Of a stretch of DNA of 64,000 nucleotides, positions 45,000 to 55,174 are shown piece after piece. Where the stretch lies: the NCBI RefSeq assembly GCF_004571075.1, contig NZ_SPQP01000005.1:91905-155904 (forward strand). The letters are read 5' to 3'. The first letter of the stretch is position 1. Every line of letters starts with the position of its first letter. Origin of the DNA: Blastococcus sp. TF02A-35 (GTDB taxonomy: Bacteria; Actinomycetota; Actinomycetes; Mycobacteriales; Geodermatophilaceae). Both the position numbers and the translations under genes were made by a program. The notes below the pieces were generated by a model that saw only the letters and a list, made by a program, of their open reading frames with translations, made no database searches and was not told the DNA's origin.

Positions 45000-46187
45000 C
45001 TACGCGCGCTCCGCGGCGAGCGCCTCCCGCAGCTTGGTCCGGCCGCCGGTGCGCAGCAGCGCGCCGGCGTAGACCCGGCCACCGATGCGGACCGCGGCGA
45101 CGATCGCCACCAGCATCAGGACGACGGCGAGCGCGACCTCCCACAGCGCCACGTCTCCGGCGGCCTGCCGGACCGGCATGACCAGCGGCGAGAGGCCCGG
45201 GATGTAGGACGTGACGACGGCCAGCGTGCTGCTGGGGTCGGTCGCGCCCTGGATGGCGATGAAGAAGCCGACGATGAGCGCGAGCATGGTCGGCGTCAGC
45301 ACGCTGCCGAGGTCCTCCTGCCGGCTCACCAGCGAGGCGGCGACGGCGAAGAGCGAGGCGTAGAGGGCGTAGCCGAAGACGAACCAGAGGATCGCCGAGA
45401 CGACGGTGCTGATCAGGTCGCCGGGCACGTCGACGACGTCGAAGGCGAGCGCCCCGACGATGCTGATCGCGCCGATGAGCACGATCTGCGCCAGGCCGAG
45501 GACACCGAGCCCGATGATCTTCCCGGCGAGCAGCTGCCACGGCCGCATGGTGGCCAGCAGCAGCTCGACCACCCGGCTCGCCTTCTCCTCGACGACGCCC
45601 TGCGCGACGAACTGGCCGAACATGATGAGCAGGCCGTAGAGCAGCGAGATGGCGATGATCGCGGTGAGGACGCGCTCCTGCTCGTTGCCGTCGTCGCCCT
45701 CCAGCGAGGTGACCTCCACCTGCGGGACCTCGGTGACCTCCACCCCGGCCGCGGCGAGCTGGGAGCTGATCGCCACGCCGCTCACCGCGCCGTTGACGAC
45801 CGCCTCCATCGTCGAGTCGCGCTCCTGCACCAGCAGCTGCGGCTGGGACCCGTCGGCGTCCAGCAGGGCGCCGTCGACGTCCTCGTCCTCGACCGCCTGC
45901 CGGGCGGCGGCCTCGTCGTCCAGCTCGACGACGGTCACGTCGACGCCGGCGGCCTCGCCCTGGGCCACGATGGCCGGGCCGATCTGCGTGGCGTCCCCGA
46001 CGACGCCCAGGCGCCCCTCGTCACCGCCGGAGCTCACGGCGACCTGGAAGCCCATGAGGCCGACCAGCAGCAGGACGGTGACGACCAGGCTGATGATGAA
46101 GTTGCGGTCGCGCAGGCGGGTGGAGATCTCCCGGCCGGCGACCAGCCGGACCAGCTCGGTGCTGCCCGGGGTCTTCTCGGGGGTCAT
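45000..46187 (-). CDS. ABC-2-type transporter permease (NatB-like)
   Basis: A 395-residue membrane protein. After helix 1 (RNFIISLVVTVLLLVGLMGF) comes an extracytoplasmic domain of about 150 residues (DEGRLGVVGDATQIGPAIVAQGEAAGVDVTVVELDDEAAARQAVEDEDVDGALL ...), then five or six membrane segments containing VVEEKASRVVELLLATMRPWQLLAGKIIGLGVLG, the ABC-2 signature. The layout is like NatB (Na+ efflux) and antibiotic exporters. The ATG at 46187 overlaps the stop of the ATPase gene by 4 bp, so both form one export system. Confidence 0.88.
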   Translation of the reverse strand: MTPEKTPGSTELVRLVAGREISTRLRDRNFIISLVVTVLLLVGLMGFQVAVSSGGDEGRLGVVGDATQIGPAIVAQGEAAGVDVTVVELDDEAAARQAVEDEDVDGALLDADGSQPQLLVQERDSTMEAVVNGAVSGVAISSQLAAAGVEVTEVPQVEVTSLEGDDGNEQERVLTAIIAISLLYGLLIMFGQFVAQGVVEEKASRVVELLLATMRPWQLLAGKIIGLGVLGLAQIVLIGAISIVGALAFDVVDVPGDLISTVVSAILWFVFGYALYASLFAVAASLVSRQEDLGSVLTPTMLALIVGFFIAIQGATDPSSTLAVVTSYIPGLSPLVMPVRQAAGDVALWEVALAVVLMLVAIVAAVRIGGRVYAGALLRTGGRTKLREALAAERA

Positions 46188-47104
46188 GCCGCCACCTCCG
46201 CGTCCTCGGTGCGCGGGTCGGCGACGGCGCCGCGGAACAGCTCCACGAGCGTGGGCTCGCGCCAGGCGAAGTGGGTGACCCGGCCGGTCCGCAGCGCGGC
46301 CGCCAGGACCGCCTGGTCGTCGGTGCCGGGCGCGAGCTCCAGCAGGGTGTCGCCGGCCTGCTCGGAGACCACGCGGGCACCGGGCACCCCTCCGGCCCAG
46401 CCGGGCGGCGCCTCCGGCACCACGACCCGCAGCAGGCGGCCCGACTCGGCCGCGCGCAGCTCCTCGACGGTGCCGGCGGCGACGATCCGGCCGCGGGCGA
46501 GGATGCCGACGGAGTCGCACAGCCGCTCGACGAGGTCCAGCTGGTGGCTGGAGAAGACCACGGGCACGCCCTCGCGGACCTGGCCCAGCAGCGCCTCGGC
46601 GAGCGAGTCGACGCCGACGGGGTCCAGGCCGGAGAACGGCTCGTCGAGGATCAGCACCTCCGGCCGGCTCACCAGCGCCGCGGCCAGCTGCACCCGCTGC
46701 TGGTTGCCCAGCGACAGCTTCTCGACGGCGTCGCCCCGCCGGGCGCCCAGGCCCAGGCGCTCGGTCCACTCGGCCGAGGCGCGACCGGCCGCGCCGGCGT
46801 CCATGCCGTGCAGGCGGGCGAAGTAGGTGATCTGCTCGCCGACCTTCATCTTCGGGTACAGGCCGCGCTCCTCCGGCATGTAGCCGATCCGCCGGCGCAC
46901 CTGCTGGTCCAGCGGCCGGCCGTGCCAGCGGACCTCGCCCGCCTCGGCACGGGCCAGGCCCATCGCGATGCGCATCGTCGTCGTCTTGCCGGCACCGTTG
47001 GAACCGCAGAAGCCGAACATCGAGCCGGGCCGGACGGCGAAGCTCACGCCGTCGAGCACCTGGTTCGCGCCGAAGCTCTTGCGGAGCCCGTCGAACTCGA
47101 GCAC
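46184..47104 (-). CDS. ABC transporter ATP-binding protein (NatA-like)
   Basis: A 306-residue ABC ATPase: Walker A GSNGAGKTTTMR, signature LSLGNQQRVQ (LSLGN instead of LSGGQ, common in this group), Walker B VLILDEPFSGLDP and the H-loop SSHQLDLVERL. The C-terminal 80 residues form a regulatory extension typical of NatA/DrrA-type ATPases. It partners with the ABC-2 permease with which it overlaps (ATGA). Substrate unknown. Confidence 0.9.
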   Translation of the reverse strand: MLEFDGLRKSFGANQVLDGVSFAVRPGSMFGFCGSNGAGKTTTMRIAMGLARAEAGEVRWHGRPLDQQVRRRIGYMPEERGLYPKMKVGEQITYFARLHGMDAGAAGRASAEWTERLGLGARRGDAVEKLSLGNQQRVQLAAALVSRPEVLILDEPFSGLDPVGVDSLAEALLGQVREGVPVVFSSHQLDLVERLCDSVGILARGRIVAAGTVEELRAAESGRLLRVVVPEAPPGWAGGVPGARVVSEQAGDTLLELAPGTDDQAVLAAALRTGRVTHFAWREPTLVELFRGAVADPRTEDAEVAA

Positions 47105-47224
47105 CTGTCCTCCTGCCGTCGTCCCCGTCCGCGGCGAACCGTAGCGAAGCTCACGACCTCACCGGCGACCCGCTGCCCCCGGCGTGCCGTGGCGGTCCCC
47201 GACGACCTGCGGTCTCATCGCCCC

Positions 47225-47893
47225 ATGAGCGAGCGCAACGGCGTGGCCCAGCCGCCTCCCGGTGTCGGTCTCGAGGGGCTGCGCGCCGCCGCGGCCGGGT
47301 GCCGGGCCTGCGAGCTGTGGCAGGACACCACCCAGACGGTCTTCGGCGACGGGCCCGGGACGGCGCGGGTGGTGTTCGTCGGCGAGCAGCCCGGTGACCA
47401 GGAGGACCGGAAGGGCGAGCCGTTCGTCGGCCCGGCCGGCCGGCTGCTGGACAAGGCGCTCGCCGAGGCGGGCATCGAGCGGCGGGACAGCTACATCACC
47501 AACTCGGTGAAGCACTTCTCGCACACCGTGAAGGGCAAGCGGCGCATCCACCAGACGCCGCGGCCGGAGCACCTGCGCGCCTGCCGCCCGTGGCTGGACG
47601 CGGAGCTGACGATCCTGCAGCCGGAGGTGGTGGTGGCCCTGGGGGCGACGGCGGCGAAGTCGCTGATCTCGCCGTCGTTCCGGATCACCCAGGACCACGG
47701 GCGGCTGATGCCGTGGACGCCGCCGGGCACCCCCGCGCCCACGGAGGACGACGACGAGGACGCCCCGCACCAGACCTGGATCCTCGCGACCACGCACCCC
47801 TCGGCGATCCTGCGCACCCCGGACGAGGCCCGCGACGCCGCCTACGCCGCCCTGGTCGCGGACCTCTCGGTGGTCGCGCACGCCCTCGCCTGA
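47225..47893 (+). CDS. udgX: UdgX-family uracil-DNA glycosylase
   Basis: A 222-residue iron-sulphur uracil-DNA glycosylase of the UdgX type, which is unusual in forming a covalent bond with uracil-containing DNA. It has the motif GEQPGDQEDRKGEPFVGPAGRLL near residue 53, KRRIH at 105-109 with the key His109 conserved at the same position as in the M. smegmatis enzyme, and the second motif THPSAILR. Cysteines for the 4Fe-4S cluster (Cys26, Cys29 and later Cys in RACRPW) are present. The ATG 47225 has no strong ribosome-binding site. The adjacent ABC genes are divergent. Confidence 0.93.
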   Translation: MSERNGVAQPPPGVGLEGLRAAAAGCRACELWQDTTQTVFGDGPGTARVVFVGEQPGDQEDRKGEPFVGPAGRLLDKALAEAGIERRDSYITNSVKHFSHTVKGKRRIHQTPRPEHLRACRPWLDAELTILQPEVVVALGATAAKSLISPSFRITQDHGRLMPWTPPGTPAPTEDDDEDAPHQTWILATTHPSAILRTPDEARDAAYAALVADLSVVAHALA

Positions 47894-47914
47894 GACCGAC
47901 GCCAACGAGGCCGC

Positions 47915-47971
47915 GCGATGTGCGCCTGCGGCGGGTTCCGGGACCCGGATGGCGCCGCAGGTGCACATCGC
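47915..47971. repeat. Long palindrome between udgX and the MFS gene
   Basis: GCGATGTGCGCCTGCGGCG (47915-47933) pairs with CGCCGCAGGTGCACATCGC (47953-47971) at 18 of 19 positions; within the loop TCCGGGACCCGGA (47937-47949) is a second, perfect palindrome. Located between the converging udgX and MFS genes, it may terminate both, but it shares its first 11 bases with the repeat at 18334-18344, so a repetitive element is possible. Confidence 0.65.
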
Positions 47972-47984
47972 TGCGCGCCCGGCC

Positions 47985-49304
47985 TCAGCCCACCGTGGAG
48001 CGGGACGCGCGGAACAGCCAGAAGGACGGCACCAGCAGGGCGACGGCGGCCATCGCGACCACCACGACGACCCCGCCGGACACCATCGCCGCGGTCACGC
48101 CCGCCGCGCTGGCCAGCGCGCCGGCGCGCAGGTCGCCCAGCCGCGGGCCCCCGGCCACGACGACGATGAACACGCCCTGCATCCGGCCGCGCATCTCGTC
48201 CGGCGCGGCCAGCTGCAGCATCGACGAGCGCAGCACCGCGCTCACCATGTCGCCGGCGCCGGCGATGGCGAGGAAGAGCACGGCCAGCCACAGCGACTGC
48301 GCCAGGCCGAAGCCGACCGTGGCCACGCCCCAGACGACGATCGCGCCGAGCACCGCCGCGCCCTGCCGGTCGATCCGCGAGACCCAGCCCGAGGTCAGCC
48401 CCATCACCAGCGCCCCGATCGAGACGCCGGCGAACAGCCAGCCCAGCGCGTTGGGCGAGCCGGCGAACCGGGTGTCCTGCAGCTCCGGGAAGACCGCGTT
48501 CGGCCAGGCGAAGAGCATCGCGATGATGTCGACGACGAAGGTCATGAGCAGCACCGGCTGCGTGCGCAGGAAGGTGAAGCCCTCCCCCACGCCACGCACG
48601 GCCGCACCCAGCCTCAGCTTCACCACGCGCCCGCCCGGCGGGAGGGAGGGCAGGCCGCGCAGCAGCAGCGCCGCGACGAGGAAGCCCAGCGCGTCGACCA
48701 CGTAGGTCAGGAACAGCTCGCCCTGGCTGATCAGCACGCCGGCGAGCAGCGGCCCGGCGATCACGCCGGCCTGCCGGACGGTCATGGCCAGGGCGTTCGC
48801 CGCGGGCACCAGCTCGGTGCCGACGAGCGCCGGGATGGCGGCGCTGCGCGCCGGCTGGTTGACCGCCGAGAAGCCGGACACGAAGGCGGTCAGCACCCAC
48901 AGCAGCGCCAGGTTCCCGCCCCCGGGGAGCAGCGCCTGGACGGCGAGCAGCGCGCTGGTGACGGCGGCACCGGTGGAGGTGACCAGCATCAGCTTGCGCC
49001 GGTCCATGACGTCGGCGATGGCACCGCCGAGCAGGCCGAACACGACCAGCGGCACCAGCGCGACCACCGAGGTGATCCCGACGAACAGCGAGCGCCCGGT
49101 CAGCTCGTAGACCTGGAACGGGACGGCGACCAGCGTCATCTGCTGGCCGACCATCGTGGCCGCCAGGCCACCGAACATGCGGCGGTAGGCGGGGATCTGC
49201 AGCGGCGTGGTGTCCAGTGCCAGGCCGCGGCGCCTGCGCACCGGCTCGGGCACCGGCTCCTCGACGCCCCGGCCGGCCTGCTCGGCGTCGACCGGCTCGC
49301 TCAC
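47985..49304 (-). CDS. Major facilitator superfamily transporter (EntS/MFS_3 type)
   Basis: A 439-residue MFS protein with about 12 hydrophobic segments. Residues from 40 on: FGGLAATMVGQQMTLVAVPFQVYELTGRSLFVGI, then motif A-like LLGGAIADVMDRRKLMLV, SGFSAVNQPARSAAIPALV (the typical MFS_3 motif) and LQLAAPDEMRGRMQGVF. These are drug or siderophore exporters by family. The GTG at 49304 overlaps the pdxH stop by 4 bp (GTGA). A strange Pro/Glu-rich leader of about 35 residues precedes the first helix. Confidence 0.85.
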   Translation of the reverse strand: MSEPVDAEQAGRGVEEPVPEPVRRRRGLALDTTPLQIPAYRRMFGGLAATMVGQQMTLVAVPFQVYELTGRSLFVGITSVVALVPLVVFGLLGGAIADVMDRRKLMLVTSTGAAVTSALLAVQALLPGGGNLALLWVLTAFVSGFSAVNQPARSAAIPALVGTELVPAANALAMTVRQAGVIAGPLLAGVLISQGELFLTYVVDALGFLVAALLLRGLPSLPPGGRVVKLRLGAAVRGVGEGFTFLRTQPVLLMTFVVDIIAMLFAWPNAVFPELQDTRFAGSPNALGWLFAGVSIGALVMGLTSGWVSRIDRQGAAVLGAIVVWGVATVGFGLAQSLWLAVLFLAIAGAGDMVSAVLRSSMLQLAAPDEMRGRMQGVFIVVVAGGPRLGDLRAGALASAAGVTAAMVSGGVVVVVAMAAVALLVPSFWLFRASRSTVG

Positions 49305-49957
49305 GGGGCGAGCCGCTGGACGACCCAGCCCCCGCCCTCGGCGTCGTCCCTGAGGAACCGCAGCCGGTCGTGGAGCCGGTCGCCCCCGCCCTGCCAGAAC
49401 TCGACGCGCTCGGGCACCACGCGGTACCCGCCCCACGTCGCCGGCCGCGGCAGCCTCCCCTCGGGCGTCTGCTCGTCCAGCAGCCGCACCCGCTCCCGCA
49501 GCTCCTCGCGCGAGTCGACGACGGTCGACTGCACCGACGCCGCCGCGGCCACCTGGGCACCGCGCGGCCGCGGGTCCCACAGGCCGTCGGAGGCGGCGTC
49601 GCCGACCCGCTCGACGCGGCCGGTGATGCGCACCTGCCGCTGCATCGCGTGCCAGGGGAAGACCAGCGCCGCCCGGGGGTTGACCGCCAGCTGCGCGCCC
49701 TTGGCCGAGGCGTAGCTGGTGCCGAAGACGACGCCGGCCGCGTCGTACCCCTTCATCAGCACGATGCGCGCGTCCGGCGCCCCGTCGGCGTCCGCGGTCG
49801 CCACCACGACCGCGTTCGGCTCGGGCAGCTCGGCGGCCACGGCGTCGCCGAACCAGCGGTCGAACTGCTCCAGCCAGGTGGGCGCGAGGTCCGCCTCGGT
49901 GAAGCGGCCGGCGTCGTAGTCGCGGCGCATGCGGGCGAGGTCCGGCAGGTCAGGCAC
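49301..49957 (-). CDS. pdxH: Pyridoxamine 5'-phosphate oxidase
   Basis: FMN-dependent enzyme that makes pyridoxal 5'-phosphate, the cofactor of the nearby serC and other aminotransferases. The 218-residue protein shows PNAVVVATADADGAPDARIVLMKGYDAAGVVFGTSYASAKGAQL (FMN site), WHAMQRQVRITGRVERV, and the C-terminal VEFWQGGGDRLHDRLRFLR. The GTG at 49957 starts VPDLPDLARMRRDYDAG, the family start. It is divergent from citrate synthase across a 125-base gap with a palindrome. It overlaps the MFS gene start by 4 bp. Confidence 0.93.
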   Translation of the reverse strand: MPDLPDLARMRRDYDAGRFTEADLAPTWLEQFDRWFGDAVAAELPEPNAVVVATADADGAPDARIVLMKGYDAAGVVFGTSYASAKGAQLAVNPRAALVFPWHAMQRQVRITGRVERVGDAASDGLWDPRPRGAQVAAAASVQSTVVDSREELRERVRLLDEQTPEGRLPRPATWGGYRVVPERVEFWQGGGDRLHDRLRFLRDDAEGGGWVVQRLAP

Positions 49958-49969
49958 ACGACCATGCTG

Positions 49970-50020
49970 ACACCGCGGTGTGGCCCCCCGTGTGCCGGGC
50001 AGCCACCGACGGCCTAGGGT
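49970..50020 (+). promoter_or_regulatory. Palindrome and -10 box in the pdxH-citA intergenic region
   Basis: ACACCGCGGTGT (49970-49981) is a perfect 12-bp palindrome 12 bases upstream of the pdxH start; TAGGGT (50015-50020) resembles the -10 of citA, leaving a leader of about 57 bases with an AGAGGAG ribosome-binding site. A regulator acting on both divergent genes is conceivable. Confidence 0.4.
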
Positions 50021-50082
50021 CGGCAGGCAATCGCGCGCCCCTCCAGGGCGCACGTGGTCCCGCGCGCAGAGGAGCATGCGAG

Positions 50083-52417
<2,335 letters not shown>

Positions 52418-52489
52418 GGACCGGCGCCCGCCCGCCCCGGCGGGCCGCAGGAGACTTCGTGACGTCCAGTGGATCGGTGGGAGGTGAGC

Positions 52490-55165
52490 GTGGGCCCCGG
52501 TGACCCCTCGGGACCTCCCGGTGGCGACCTGTTCGCCGCGGGCGGTGAGGCGGGCCGGCTCATGGCGGCCTTCGACTGGGCGAGCACGCCGGTCGGGCCG
52601 GTCGAGGCCTGGCCCGCGAACCTGCGCTTCGCCGTCCGCACGGTGCTGGTCTCCAAGTTCCCCATGGTGCTCACCTGGGGACCGGAGTTCACGCAGTTCT
52701 ACAACGACTCCTACGCCCCGCTGATCGGCGCCAAGCACCCCGCCATCGGGCAGGACATCCGGCAGACCCTGGCCGAGGGTTGGGACGCCCTCGGGCCGCC
52801 GATCGAGCACGCCATGGAGACCCTGGACGCCTCCTGGCTGCCGGGCCTCCTGCTGCTCCTGGAGCGCGCCGGCTACCGCGAGGAGACCTACTTCACCGTC
52901 TCCCACGCCCCCGCCTTCGGGGACGACGGCCGGGTCGCCGGCATGCACGCCGTCTGCACCGAGGTCACCGGCGAGCTGCTCGCCTCGCGCCGGCAGCAGC
53001 TGCTGCACGACCTCGCCACGGTCGGCGGGCAGCTCGGCGACGAGCGGGAGACGGTCACCGCCATGTGCGCGGCGCTGGCCGGCGACGCGCTCGACGTCCC
53101 GTTCGCCGCCGTCTACCTCTCCACCGACACCGGCGGCTACGCCCGGACCGCGACCACCGGCGTGGACGCCGCGCTGCTGCCGGACGAGCTGGCCGACGGC
53201 GCCACCGCGCTCCCGGCGGTGGCGTCGCTCGGCGTCACCGGCGGACCGTTCGGCGACCGCGTCACGGAGTCCGTGGTCCTGCCGCTGCGCACGAGCCGCG
53301 AGGCCGAGCCGGTCGGCCTGCTGGTCGTCGGGAAGTCGCCCAACCGCGCGCTGGACGCGGAGTACGCCGCGTTCCACGAGCTCATGGCCGGGCAGTTCGC
53401 CGGGGCCGTCGCCAACATCCGCGCGTTCGAGACCGAGCGGCTGCGCGCGGAGTCGCTGGCGGAGCTGGACCGGGCGAAGACCACGTTCTTCTCCGACGTG
53501 AGCCACGAGCTGCGCACGCCGCTCACCCTGCTCCTCGGCCCCATCGGCGACGTCCTCGGCGACGACGCCCACCCGCTGGGCGCCGAGGTCCGCGAGCAGC
53601 TCGGGCTGGCCCTGCGCAACGGCCGGCGGCTGCAGCGCCTGGTCAACGACCTGCTCGACTTCGCCAGCATCGAGGCCGGCCGGGCGACGCCGGTCCGCGT
53701 GCGCACCGACGTCGCCACCTTCACCGCGGAGCTGGCCGGCATCTTCCGCGCGGCCGCCGAGCGTGCGGGGCTGCGGCTGACCGTCGACTGCCCGCCCCTG
53801 GCGCGGCCGGCCTTCGTCGACGCCCGCATGTGGGAGAAGATCGTCGTCAACCTCATGGCCAACGCCATGAAGTACACGTTCGTGGGCGGCATCGACGTCA
53901 CCCTGCGCGACACCGGGGACGGCTTCACGCTCGCCGTCGCCGACACCGGCGTGGGCATCGTGGCCGAGGAGCTGCCGCAGCTCTTCCAGCGGTTCCACCG
54001 CGTCGCCGGCGCCACCGCGCGCACCCGCGAGGGGTCGGGCATCGGCCTGGCCATGGTGCAGGAGCTCGCCGCGCTGCACGGCGGGACCGTCGCGGTCAGC
54101 AGCGAGCCGGGCCGGGGCAGCACGTTCGCCGTCACGCTCCCCTACGGCGAGCCCGACGCCGAGCCGGCCGCACCCGTCGCGACCCCCTCGGAGGCCGCGC
54201 GCGGGGAGGCAGCGAGCTGGGAGGACGACACCACCCGGCCGCAGGACACCGGGTCCGCACCGCGCGAGGGCGGCACGGTCCTGGTCGTCGACGACAACGC
54301 CGACATGCGCGCCTACCTCGCCCGGCTGCTCGGCCCGCACTGGCAGGTCCGCACCACCGCCAACGGCGAGGAGGCGCTGGCCGCCGCCGCGGAGCAGGTC
54401 CCCGACCTGGTGCTGACCGACGTGATGATGCCGCGGGTGGACGGTTTCGAGCTGCTGCGGGCGCTGCGCGCCGACCCCGCGACCCGCCACGTCCCGGTCA
54501 TCATGCTGACCGCCCGCGCCGGCCAGGAGGCCTCGGTCGAGGGCCTCGAGGCCGGGGCCGACGACTACCTCGCCAAGCCGTTCCAGGCCGCTGAGCTGCT
54601 CGCCCGCGTGCGCATCGCGCTGGAGCGGGCGGCCGGCCGCGCCCGCACCCCCGCCGAGCCGGCCCCCGCCGAGCCGCGGGAGACCGCACCCCTGCCCCTC
54701 CCGCCGCTGCCGCCCGTACCGGTGGTCGCCCACGAGGCGCCGGCACCGGCGGCCGCGCCGGGCCTCGGGGACGGCGGTCACCGGGCGGAGTGGCGGCTGC
54801 CGTCGGAGCCCTCGTCGATCCCCGTGGTCCGCCGCCGGCTGCGCGCCCTGCTGCACGAGGCGGGCGTGGACGACGACCAGGCCTACGACCTCCTGCTGGC
54901 TGCCTGCGAGGCGGCGAGCAACGCGGTCGAGCACGCCCAGGACCCGACCGAGCCGGTGGTGGAGGTGGCCGCCTCGGTCACCGACGACTCGGTGGAGATC
55001 ACCGTGCGGGACCACGGCCAGTGGCGGGAGCGGGTGCCGAGCATGGACCGCGGCCGCGGCTCGACGCTGATGAGCGCCTTCGCCGACGTCACCGCGACCC
55101 CCAGCCCGGAGGGCACGCTGGTCCGGATCACCTCCCCGCGGCTGCGCAGCCGCGCGACGGGCTGA
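52490..55165 (+). CDS. Hybrid sensor histidine kinase: PAS-GAF-HisKA-HATPase-REC with C-terminal RsbW-like ATPase domain
   Basis: An 891-residue soluble protein. Domains in order: PAS-like (about residues 20-150; FDWASTPVGPVEAWPANLRFA ... WGPEFTQFYNDSYAPLIGAKHP), GAF-like (about 165-310), HisKA with FFSDVSHELRTPLT (phospho-His about 339), HATPase_c (EKIVVNLMANAMKYT, DTGVGI, GSGIGLAMV), REC (about 595-710; VLVVDDN, phospho-Asp about 644 in LTDVMMPRVDGF, KPF), then a Pro-rich linker and a second HATPase of the RsbW/anti-sigma type (LLLAACEAASNAVEHA; DHGQWRE). No transmembrane segment. The GTG at 52490 is chosen because GGGAGG precedes it; GTG 52469 is in frame. No partner regulator, STAS protein or phosphatase is next to it. 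Confidence 0.85.
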   Translation: MGPGDPSGPPGGDLFAAGGEAGRLMAAFDWASTPVGPVEAWPANLRFAVRTVLVSKFPMVLTWGPEFTQFYNDSYAPLIGAKHPAIGQDIRQTLAEGWDALGPPIEHAMETLDASWLPGLLLLLERAGYREETYFTVSHAPAFGDDGRVAGMHAVCTEVTGELLASRRQQLLHDLATVGGQLGDERETVTAMCAALAGDALDVPFAAVYLSTDTGGYARTATTGVDAALLPDELADGATALPAVASLGVTGGPFGDRVTESVVLPLRTSREAEPVGLLVVGKSPNRALDAEYAAFHELMAGQFAGAVANIRAFETERLRAESLAELDRAKTTFFSDVSHELRTPLTLLLGPIGDVLGDDAHPLGAEVREQLGLALRNGRRLQRLVNDLLDFASIEAGRATPVRVRTDVATFTAELAGIFRAAAERAGLRLTVDCPPLARPAFVDARMWEKIVVNLMANAMKYTFVGGIDVTLRDTGDGFTLAVADTGVGIVAEELPQLFQRFHRVAGATARTREGSGIGLAMVQELAALHGGTVAVSSEPGRGSTFAVTLPYGEPDAEPAAPVATPSEAARGEAASWEDDTTRPQDTGSAPREGGTVLVVDDNADMRAYLARLLGPHWQVRTTANGEEALAAAAEQVPDLVLTDVMMPRVDGFELLRALRADPATRHVPVIMLTARAGQEASVEGLEAGADDYLAKPFQAAELLARVRIALERAAGRARTPAEPAPAEPRETAPLPLPPLPPVPVVAHEAPAPAAAPGLGDGGHRAEWRLPSEPSSIPVVRRRLRALLHEAGVDDDQAYDLLLAACEAASNAVEHAQDPTEPVVEVAASVTDDSVEITVRDHGQWRERVPSMDRGRGSTLMSAFADVTATPSPEGTLVRITSPRLRSRATG

Positions 55166-55174
55166 CCCGCGGCC

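Noticed and set aside
52430..52445. Short GC hairpin after serC as terminator
   Set aside because: The stem is seven base pairs with a two-base loop, too tight to be convincing without computation.
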